Source of the DNA: Actinomycetes bacterium
Lineage (GTDB): Bacteria; Actinomycetota; Acidimicrobiia; Spongiisociales; UBA5794
NCBI GenBank assembly: GCA_023336765.1
Contig: JAMBLL010000094.1
Span: 1-7,429, forward strand
Length of the DNA stretch: 7,429 nt
Direction: 5' to 3'
In this document: positions 1-5,193 of the stretch, piece after piece
Layout of the letters: each line of letters opens with the position of its first letter
Position numbering within the stretch: the first letter of the stretch is position 1
Notes under the pieces: model-generated
Databases searched by the model: none
What the model saw: only the letters and a program-made list of their open reading frames with translations
What the model was told of the DNA's origin: nothing
Position numbers and translations under genes: made by a program

Positions 1-70
1 CAGCAAGAGAAGATAAGAGAGCACAGAACAGAACACGGACGCAAGAACACAGACTTAGGAAGGAATTCTC
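1..70 (+). other. A-rich, T-poor leader upstream of tpl
   Basis: This stretch before the first gene is strongly enriched in A and G and has very few T residues, unlike the rest of the window. It contains loosely repeated words such as ACAGAAC and GAACAC. No coding frame or promoter box is convincing here. The most economical reading is the end of a 5' untranslated leader with little secondary structure, which would keep the ribosome binding site at 57-64 accessible. The promoter itself would lie upstream of the window. I see nothing that identifies a riboswitch or a leader peptide. Confidence 0.4.
57..64 (+). promoter_or_regulatory. Ribosome binding site of tpl
   Basis: AGGAAGGA ends six bases before the ATG at 71. 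It is the clearest Shine-Dalgarno sequence in the window together with the one before gcvH. It fixes the start of the lyase at 71 rather than at the later in-frame ATG codons at residues 13 and 19, and suggests the gene is translated efficiently and independently of upstream genes. Confidence 0.75.
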
Positions 71-1450
71 ATGACGCGAAGTTGGGCTGAACCCTGGAAG
101 ATCAAGATGGTCGAACCACTGACCATGACGACCCGCACCGAGCGCGAGGAAGCGATTCGCGCGGCGCACTACAACACGTTCCTTCTCAAGAGCGATGATG
201 TCTACATCGACCTCCTCACGGACTCTGGTACGTCAGCCATGTCTGACAGGCAGTGGTCAGCCATGATGCTCGGTGACGAGTCCTACGCCGGCGCCCGGTC
301 CTTCTATAAACTGGTAGATGCCGTCCACGACATCTACGGTTACGAGGAACTCATCCCCACACATCAGGGCAGGGGAGCGGAACACCTCTTGAGCCAGATC
401 CTCATCAAACCAGGTGACGTTGTCCCGGGGAATATGTACTTCACCACAACGCGCTTCCACCAGGAGCGCGCTGGCGGGAAGTTCGTCGACGTCATCATCG
501 ACGAAGCCCACGACCCTAAATCGATGCACCCGTTCAAGGGCAACATCGACCTTGCAAAGCTCGCTGCTGTGGTTGACGAGGTGGGCTCCGAGCGGGTCGC
601 GTACGTCTCATTCGAAACGAACGTGAACCTTGCGGGAGGCCAACCAGCGTCGATGGCCAACATCAAGGCTGTCTACGCATACTGTGAATCGGTCGACATC
701 CTGGTGATGCTCGATGCAACACGAGCACTTGAGAACGCCTATTTCATCCAACAGCGTGAGGCAGGCTACGAGGACAGGTCCATCGCATCGATCCTGCGCC
801 AGATCGCGGACCATTCCCACGGTGCGACCGTCTCATCCAAGAAGGACAACCTTGTCAATATCGGTGGGTTCCTCGCCCTGAGAGATCCCGATCTCGCTCG
901 TGAGGCCAGAGCGCTCCTCGTCGCTTTCGAAGGTCTTCACACGTACGGGGGCATGGCTGGCCGCGATATGGAAGCGCTCGCCGAGGGCATCCGCGAAATG
1001 GTCGCGACCGATGACCATGCACGTTCACGCGTCGGTCAGGTTGAGTATCTCGGGGACAAACTGATCAAGTACGGTGTCCCCGTTGTCAAACCGATCGGCG
1101 GCCATGGCGTCTTCCTCGATGCCGCTGCCATCCTGCCACACATCCCTCTCGATGAGTTCCCGGCCCAGGCGCTCGCTGCGGCGATCTACGTGGACTCCGG
1201 TGTCAGGGGGATGGAGCGCGGAAACGTTTCGGCCGGTCGCGATCCGGTTACGGGTAAGAACCGACATCCAAAGCTCGAACTGGTACGGCTGACGATCCCG
1301 CGCCGTGTGTACACCCAGTCCCACATGGACGTCGTTGCTGAATCTGTGATCGAGGTGTACGAGCAGGCTGAGACGATCACGGGCCTGCGTTTCACCTACG
1401 AACCTGAAAGCCTCCGATTCTTCCAGGCCGAGTTCGAATCAGTCAGCTGA
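71..1450 (+). CDS. tpl: Tyrosine phenol-lyase (beta-tyrosinase), PLP-dependent
   Basis: This cytoplasmic PLP enzyme of the beta-eliminating lyase family should split L-tyrosine into phenol, pyruvate and ammonia. The 459 residues match the family length, and the sequence resembles Citrobacter freundii TPL, as recalled, along its whole length. Visible sites (C. freundii numbers in parentheses) are the PLP lysine K258 (257) in SSKKDN, Y72 (71), R101 (100), N186 (185), D215 (214) and R218 (217) in DATR, and R406 (404) for the substrate carboxylate. The potassium ligands G53, E70 and N263 are present. The residues separating TPL from tryptophanase are all TPL-type: T125 (Thr124; Asp in TnaA), R383 (Arg381) in MERG, and F450 (Phe448). 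The start has a strong ribosome binding site. The gene stands apart from the following block, and its stop codon lies inside an inverted repeat. Tryptophanase is the alternative, but the active-site residues argue against it. Confidence 0.92.
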   Translation: MTRSWAEPWKIKMVEPLTMTTRTEREEAIRAAHYNTFLLKSDDVYIDLLTDSGTSAMSDRQWSAMMLGDESYAGARSFYKLVDAVHDIYGYEELIPTHQGRGAEHLLSQILIKPGDVVPGNMYFTTTRFHQERAGGKFVDVIIDEAHDPKSMHPFKGNIDLAKLAAVVDEVGSERVAYVSFETNVNLAGGQPASMANIKAVYAYCESVDILVMLDATRALENAYFIQQREAGYEDRSIASILRQIADHSHGATVSSKKDNLVNIGGFLALRDPDLAREARALLVAFEGLHTYGGMAGRDMEALAEGIREMVATDDHARSRVGQVEYLGDKLIKYGVPVVKPIGGHGVFLDAAAILPHIPLDEFPAQALAAAIYVDSGVRGMERGNVSAGRDPVTGKNRHPKLELVRLTIPRRVYTQSHMDVVAESVIEVYEQAETITGLRFTYEPESLRFFQAEFESVS

Positions 1451-1544
1451 CAGCCGTCAGCTATCAGCCATCCACAAGAGCCGGGATCTGTCGTGAACAC
1501 GTCTCGGGACCTCTGAGCTGTTGGCTGATGGCTGATGGCTGTCA
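1448..1544. repeat. Long inverted repeat made of 7-bp units
   Basis: Bases 1448-1470 pair with 1522-1544 over 23 positions without a mismatch, counting two G-U pairs, leaving a loop of 51 bases. The right arm is a run of degenerate heptads (GATGGCT twice, preceded by GTTGGCT). The left arm read on the other strand has the same unit (GATGGCT, GATAGCT, GACGGCT). The element starts exactly in the TGA stop of tpl. It could end tpl transcription or protect the mRNA 3' end, but no T-run follows, so a classical intrinsic terminator is not supported. A dispersed intergenic repeat is equally possible. The loop contains only a small CGTG-AA-CACG hairpin. Confidence 0.7.
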
Positions 1545-1550
1545 TCGCGC

Positions 1551-1589
1551 TACTCTGCACCTATGGCTCATGCCATCAATCGAAATTGA
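1551..1589 (+). promoter_or_regulatory. Possible -10 box and tiny leader ORF before the DUF6941-like gene
   Basis: TACTCT at 1551-1556 fits the loose TAnnnT form and lies six bases before an ATG at 1563, the same spacing as the two stronger candidates at 2991 and 5780. That ATG opens an eight-codon frame (MAHAINRN) ending with TGA at 1587-1589, seven bases before the ATG of the next gene. It could be a promoter with its start point near 1563, with or without a translated leader. No -35 box is seen and such a loose motif often occurs by chance. Confidence 0.22.
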
Positions 1590-1595
1590 GGTCCC

Positions 1596-2003
1596 ATGAA
1601 ACTCACATCAGCGATGCTCGCAGACGCAGCCCAGGTGCAAAGCGGCAAGCTCTTCGTCCTTGGCGGCGGATTCGATACGATCTCGGTGCGCAAGCTCCCT
1701 GCAACCCATCGGAGCCTCTCGCTGGCCATGGTCGCCGAGGTTGGCCCCGACGAGCGCCAGCAGGACCTCGAACTCGTCGTCCAACTCGTTGATGAGGACG
1801 GTGCGGAGGTTGGCGTCACGGCCAAGGGCAAACTTCGCGTCGGTGCTCCTCCGAATCTCCCTCCGGGGTCTCCAAGCATCGTGCCCATCGTTTCGCCTTT
1901 CCACAATGTGACATTCCCTGAGGCGAAGGGGTATGCGTTCGTCATAAGCATGAACGGAACAGAGTTGACCCGAGTGAAGTTTCGGGTGGTCGAGATTCCG
2001 TGA
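1596..2003 (+). CDS. Conserved hypothetical protein, DUF6941-like
   Basis: This soluble 135-residue protein has no signal peptide, membrane segment or recognisable catalytic motif. Its opening, MKLTSAMLADAAQV followed by GKLFVLGGGFDTI, is the pattern I associate with the DUF6941 family, whose members begin with a 'LLADAA...GKLNILG.FD' stretch and then alternate beta strands. The rest is also strand-rich, with short valine-rich stretches (for example LELVVQLVDEDG) and a proline-rich turn near residues 84-93. The function is unknown, and no reaction should be inferred. The ATG at 1596 is preceded by a short GAGG four bases away. Its last bases form a GTGA overlap with the phosphatidyltransferase start, so the two are probably co-translated. 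This partner is not part of the mycobacterial version of the block. Confidence 0.8.
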   Translation: MKLTSAMLADAAQVQSGKLFVLGGGFDTISVRKLPATHRSLSLAMVAEVGPDERQQDLELVVQLVDEDGAEVGVTAKGKLRVGAPPNLPPGSPSIVPIVSPFHNVTFPEAKGYAFVISMNGTELTRVKFRVVEIP

Positions 2004-2551
2004 TCGCGGAGCTCTGGAATGTTCCGAATGTCATCTCGCTCATTCGGCTCGCCCTCATACCGGTATTCCTCTGGCTGGGAATCAACGGAGAGTACGGATG
2101 GGCTGGTGTCCTGCTCGGAGTCATCGGCGCCACGGATTGGATCGATGGGTACCTTGCCCGAAGGTTCAACCAGGTCACCGAGGTTGGAAAATTCCTCGAT
2201 CCGCTCGCTGACCGGCTCGCAGTCATCGTTGCGGTCGTCGCCGGACTGATCTGGGGTGTGCTCCCTGTCGGGTTCGCTGTTGCGTTGATCGTGCGGGAGG
2301 CCCTGATCGGACTGGGTGCCATGTACGGATGGTCGAAAGGCGTAACGAAACTCGACGTGCGATGGCTTGGGAAAGCGGCAACACTGCTGCTCTACGTCTC
2401 CATCTCGCTGTTCTACATTGGATTCGGATTCGACGTTGACCCCGTGATCGTAGGTGCGTGGCTCACGGGTGTCCCCGGTCTTGTTATGTACTACTGGGTG
2501 GGAGTCGAGTATCTGTTCGACATGAGAAGGGCCATCGCCCATGCGCTGTAG
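2000..2551 (+). CDS. pgsA: CDP-alcohol phosphatidyltransferase (PgsA/PgsA2-like)
   Basis: This integral membrane enzyme transfers a phosphatidyl group from CDP-diacylglycerol to an alcohol, releasing CMP. The family signature D-x2-DG-x2-AR-x8-G-x3-D-x3-D is complete: D46, D49, G50, A53, R54, G63, D67 and D71. The 183 residues carry several hydrophobic segments, roughly 11-28, 33-45, 73-105, 125-143 and 148-172. The start NVPNVISLIRLALIPVF and the later WLGKAAT recall M. tuberculosis PgsA2 (Rv1822), and the downstream gcvH, FHA and MerR genes match that locus. The alcohol cannot be read from sequence: glycerol-3-phosphate (PGP synthase) or phosphatidylglycerol (actinobacterial cardiolipin synthase) are both possible, so the symbol is provisional. 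The GTG start at 2000 overlaps the preceding TGA by four bases, indicating translational coupling. gcvH follows after 26 bases. Confidence 0.88.
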   Translation: MIAELWNVPNVISLIRLALIPVFLWLGINGEYGWAGVLLGVIGATDWIDGYLARRFNQVTEVGKFLDPLADRLAVIVAVVAGLIWGVLPVGFAVALIVREALIGLGAMYGWSKGVTKLDVRWLGKAATLLLYVSISLFYIGFGFDVDPVIVGAWLTGVPGLVMYYWVGVEYLFDMRRAIAHAL

Positions 2552-2566
2552 CATGTACCAACACAC

Positions 2567-2574
2567 GAGGAGGA
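2567..2574 (+). promoter_or_regulatory. Ribosome binding site of gcvH
   Basis: GAGGAGGA lies just before the ATG at 2578, with the core AGGAGG four bases from it. It decides the start of gcvH: the open frame extends back to about 2458, but that part overlaps the phosphatidyltransferase gene and adds 40 residues without any GcvH character. Confidence 0.8.
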
Positions 2575-2577
2575 TCA

Positions 2578-2955
2578 ATGGAATATCCCGAAGACCTGAA
2601 ATACGCTGAGAACCATGAGTGGACCCGGACGTCCGGGTCGATGGTCACGATGGGCATCTCCGATTTCGCCCAGGATGCCCTCGGAGACATCGTCTTTGTC
2701 GAGGTTCCAGAGGTCGGCCGTCAGGTCACCGCCGGCGAGGCTATCGCAGAGGTTGAGTCAACGAAGTCGGTCTCGGATGTCTACGCACCAGTCTCGGGAA
2801 CCGTGGTCGAGGTCAACACTGCACTCGAGGACAACCCGGAACTCGTCAACACCGACCCGTTCGGTGAAGGTTGGTTCGCTGTGATCGAAGCGACTGACCT
2901 CTCAGAACTCGACCGACTCATGGATGTCGCTACATATCGCCAGAGCGCCCAGTAG
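2578..2955 (+). CDS. gcvH: Glycine cleavage system H protein
   Basis: This is the lipoyl carrier protein of the glycine cleavage system. Its lipoyl arm takes the aminomethyl group from the P protein (glycine decarboxylase) to the T protein and is reoxidised by the L protein. The 125 residues equal the usual family length. The lipoylation site is K63 in VESTKSVSDVYAP, and other family marks are HEW (13-15), LGDIVFVEVP (35-44), SGTVVEVN (73-80) and the GEGWF stretch (96-100). No gene for the P, T or L protein is in the window, so they must be elsewhere; in M. tuberculosis gcvB lies a few genes downstream of the same block. The gene follows the phosphatidyltransferase by 26 bases and is probably co-transcribed with it. 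A 47-base gap with its own promoter separates it from the FHA gene. Confidence 0.96.
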   Translation: MEYPEDLKYAENHEWTRTSGSMVTMGISDFAQDALGDIVFVEVPEVGRQVTAGEAIAEVESTKSVSDVYAPVSGTVVEVNTALEDNPELVNTDPFGEGWFAVIEATDLSELDRLMDVATYRQSAQ

Positions 2956-2990
2956 CCAAAAGGTTCAACCACTCATCGAGGGTTTCGCTG

Positions 2991-2996
2991 TAAGAT
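2991..2996 (+). promoter_or_regulatory. Likely -10 box of a leaderless FHA transcript
   Basis: TAAGAT fits the actinobacterial TAnnnT -10 pattern and is followed by six bases and then the ATG at 3003. This would place the transcription start on the A of the start codon, as in the leaderless mRNAs common in Actinomycetota. No Shine-Dalgarno sequence precedes this ATG, which agrees. No convincing -35 box is visible at the normal distance. A small inverted repeat, GGTT-C-AACC at 2962-2970, lies upstream and might be a binding site, though it is short enough to be chance. Confidence 0.55.
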
Positions 2997-3002
2997 GGTC
3001 TC

Positions 3003-3422
3003 ATGACGAACGCTGAACAGCCACTACCCGACGATGTTGAGATCGAGGAAGAGCCGACTCTGTCGTGGGAACCAGGATCGGAGACACCAAACACCGATAC
3101 CGGTCCAACCCGCCTTGAAGGTGCATTCGCGTGGGCGCTGACGATCGAGGGCGGACCCCAGACCGGTCTGACCTATGTCCTTGGCATGGGGGACTCGATA
3201 GCTGGCCGCGGTGCGGCTAGCACCGTGTACCTGCCCGATGTCACCGTGTCGCGCGAGCACGCACGCCTCAAAGTCTCGGCCGACGGTCTCACGATCACCG
3301 ATCTTGCGTCAACGAACGGCACCTACATCAACGGTGTGCGCCACGCAGCGAGCTCATTGTCGGTCGACGACCTATTGATGATCGGCAAGTTCCGATTGCG
3401 AGTGAGCAAGGGCCATGGCTGA
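3003..3422 (+). CDS. FHA domain protein, positional GarA homologue
   Basis: This small cytoplasmic protein (139 residues) has an acidic, probably disordered N-terminal tail (1-40) followed by one forkhead-associated domain that binds phosphothreonine. The FHA marks are AGRG (67-70), SREHARL (83-89) and STNGTYINGV (103-112), in the correct order and spacing. The ending IGKFRLRV also recalls GarA (Rv1827). Its place between gcvH and the MerR gene is that of GarA, which in mycobacteria and corynebacteria (OdhI) controls 2-oxoglutarate dehydrogenase and glutamate metabolism. The ETTSVF phosphorylation motif of the GarA tail is not present here; the nearest threonine context is EEPTLSW (T19), so the same regulation cannot be assumed. 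The start is the ATG with the leaderless-type promoter. The last eight bases overlap the MerR gene. Confidence 0.88.
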   Translation: MTNAEQPLPDDVEIEEEPTLSWEPGSETPNTDTGPTRLEGAFAWALTIEGGPQTGLTYVLGMGDSIAGRGAASTVYLPDVTVSREHARLKVSADGLTITDLASTNGTYINGVRHAASSLSVDDLLMIGKFRLRVSKGHG

Positions 3423-4134
3423 ACTGCACGCTGTTTCGAGCGCAAGGAAGCGCACACATACGATCGGCGAGGTCATCAACCTCCTCCGGCCGGATTACCC
3501 AGATGTCTCCGTGTCGAAGATCCGGTTCCTCGAATCGAAAGGTCTGATCCACCCAGGACGATCCTCATCGGGATACCGCATGTTCACCGACGAGGACATC
3601 GAACGCATCCAGTACGTGCTGACAGAGCAGCGTGACCACTTCCTTCCCTTGAAGGTGATCAAATCCAAGCTGAGCGCGTGGGAGAAGGGTGAAGCTTCAC
3701 CTGTTGCGCCAGACCATGGGCCACCACCCGAGGCGTACTTCGCCTCATCAGGCGTGTCGTTGTCCGAGACGGAGATCTCAAGATCCTCTGGACTCAGCAG
3801 ACAGGACCTCGCAGCGGTGGTGGGCGAGGGCCTCCTCACTCCTGTTGAACTACCAGATGGCAGACTGATGTTCACAGACTCGGATCTCCAGATCTCAAGG
3901 GCCGTTCATAGATTGCTCGGCCGCGGCCTGGAACCCCGGCACCTACGCGGCCTTCGGCTTGCAGCCGAGAAACAGACCGACCTGCTCGGACAATTGGTCG
4001 CGCCCCTCTTGCGACATCGCAATCCCGACAACCAGAAGCGATCAGCAGAGATTCTCGCCGATACAGCTCAGGCGTCGGCTCTTGTCCAGGAAACGTTCGT
4101 TCGCAGTAGGCTTAGGAAGCTACTCGAACATTGA
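3415..4134 (+). CDS. MerR-family transcriptional regulator (Rv1828-like)
   Basis: This DNA-binding regulator has 239 residues. The N-terminal MerR winged helix-turn-helix covers roughly 14-86: HTIGEVINLL, then SVSKIRFLESKGLI, SSGYRMFTDEDIERI and a recognition-type tail QRDHFLPLKVIKSKL. A proline-rich linker (95-108) leads to a second region, about 115-180, which again has MerR-like layout (SETEISRSSGLSRQDLAAV, GLLTP, GRLMFTDSDL). The C-terminal helices (185-237) may dimerise. No cysteine occurs anywhere, so metal sensing as in classical MerR is unlikely. Similarity in the first domain (LLRPDYPDVSVSKIRFLE) and neighbourhood point to the Rv1828 family; the inducer and targets are not known from sequence. 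It overlaps the FHA gene by eight bases and the next gene by one, so it is read in one transcript with them. Confidence 0.9.
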   Translation: MAELHAVSSARKRTHTIGEVINLLRPDYPDVSVSKIRFLESKGLIHPGRSSSGYRMFTDEDIERIQYVLTEQRDHFLPLKVIKSKLSAWEKGEASPVAPDHGPPPEAYFASSGVSLSETEISRSSGLSRQDLAAVVGEGLLTPVELPDGRLMFTDSDLQISRAVHRLLGRGLEPRHLRGLRLAAEKQTDLLGQLVAPLLRHRNPDNQKRSAEILADTAQASALVQETFVRSRLRKLLEH

Positions 4135-5183
4135 TGATCGCAACACTTGTCACATCCATCGCGCTTGCCGCGTCGCTTGTCGGTATCTCGGCTCCAATCG
4201 CTCCGATTGCCGCCGAACAAGCGCGCCCGATCCCGAAACTCACAGCGGATCGCTGGATCGTGTATGACGCGGACACGGAGGTCGTTCTCGCATCCTGGGA
4301 CGCCGATGCTCAAGCGTCCATGGCATCGGTGACGAAGGTCCTGACGGCAATGGTCGTGATCGACAACGTTGAACTCGGCGATGTCGTGACGATCCCTGAA
4401 TTCGTGACCGACATCCGGGGATCCACCGCCGGCCTCGTTGCGGGCGAGGAGTGGACGGTTGGAGATCTGCTGATCGCCATGCTCGTGCGTTCTGGGAACG
4501 ACGCTGCACTCACCCTTGGGTACCACGTTGGAGGCGAGTCCATCGACAAGTTCGTGCTGATGATGAACGCAAAGGCGAGGGAGTTGGGCCTTGACAACAC
4601 GAATTTTGCGAACCCAAACGGTCTTGACCACGCGGATCATTATTCCTCTGCGCGCGACCTGCTTTCTATCATCATTGCGTCCCAGGAGTATCCAGACATC
4701 CAGCGTATCGCTCGTATCAGGATCGTCACGATGCCCGAAAATCCAGATGGTGAGACACGGACCTTCAAGAACACGAACAAGCTCCTTGGCGCCTATCCGG
4801 GTGCGATAGGGTTGAAGACAGGTGACACACCATGGGCGGACAAGGTCCTTCTCGGCGTGGCTGAACAGAACGGTCGCACGATCTATACCGTGGTGATGGG
4901 ATCTGATGATCACTTCTCAGATACAAGAGAGCTACTCGACTGGGCCTACAGCACCTACTCCGTGAGGGACCGCTGGCTCCGCCCGCTGTACTCACAGGAA
5001 GGCGGGGGAGCGGTGACGGACTCGCCTGACCTCTCCGAGGGACACGAGCGACGGCTATCCGTCATGCAACCCCTTGACGATGGGCGATGGAACACCTCCT
5101 CACTCGAAGATCTCCCGAAAGCGGCGATCATCGGTAGGTGGATACGAGAAGCGATCCCGGAGAGCATCGGTGGGCAGGGATGA
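4134..5183 (+). CDS. D-alanyl-D-alanine carboxypeptidase (peptidase S11, PBP5/DacF type)
   Basis: This exported penicillin-binding protein should remove the terminal D-alanine from peptidoglycan pentapeptides and so limit cross-linking. In the 349-residue product, the three catalytic motifs of family S11 are complete and correctly spaced: SVTK (S65 nucleophile, K68), SGN (120-122) and KTG (228-230). A hydrophobic signal segment spans about 2-25 with a plausible cleavage after IAA (25-27), but its start has no lysine or arginine. A stop codon at 4113-4115 in this frame rules out an upstream start that would add a useful n-region. There is no C-terminal membrane anchor or complete PBP5 C-domain; the tail after 280 is charged. 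The ATG at 4134 shares one base with the MerR stop; a TTG three bases earlier is an alternative start. This gene is not in the mycobacterial block. Confidence 0.9.
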   Translation: MIATLVTSIALAASLVGISAPIAPIAAEQARPIPKLTADRWIVYDADTEVVLASWDADAQASMASVTKVLTAMVVIDNVELGDVVTIPEFVTDIRGSTAGLVAGEEWTVGDLLIAMLVRSGNDAALTLGYHVGGESIDKFVLMMNAKARELGLDNTNFANPNGLDHADHYSSARDLLSIIIASQEYPDIQRIARIRIVTMPENPDGETRTFKNTNKLLGAYPGAIGLKTGDTPWADKVLLGVAEQNGRTIYTVVMGSDDHFSDTRELLDWAYSTYSVRDRWLRPLYSQEGGGAVTDSPDLSEGHERRLSVMQPLDDGRWNTSSLEDLPKAAIIGRWIREAIPESIGGQG

Positions 5184-5193
5184 GGGACTCCTG

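Noticed and set aside
71..1450. Annotation as tryptophanase (tnaA)
   Set aside because: The position of Asp137 in E. coli TnaA is Thr here, MERG and the FF pair near the C terminus are TPL-type, and the overall sequence follows Citrobacter TPL more closely.
1448..1544. Classical intrinsic terminator or CRISPR-type repeat
   Set aside because: No T-run follows the stem, the loop is 51 bases, and the heptads are contiguous with no spacers.
2458..2577. N-terminal extension of gcvH by 40 residues
   Set aside because: The extension overlaps the phosphatidyltransferase gene, has no GcvH character, and the strong GAGGAGGA site points to the ATG at 2578.
1568..2578. 336-codon open frame on the - strand over the DUF6941-like and phosphatidyltransferase genes
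   Set aside because: It lies antisense to two genes with clear family features and translates to a low-complexity, charge-rich sequence without a recognisable domain.
4068..4913. 281-codon open frame on the - strand over the carboxypeptidase gene
   Set aside because: The product has no recognisable fold and the opposite strand holds all three catalytic motifs of peptidase S11.
5074..5193. N-terminal extension of the Hpt-like protein by 40 residues
   Set aside because: It overlaps the carboxypeptidase gene, is rich in Arg and Ser like a shadow frame, and the ATG at 5194 has a GAGGG seven bases upstream and gives the normal family length.
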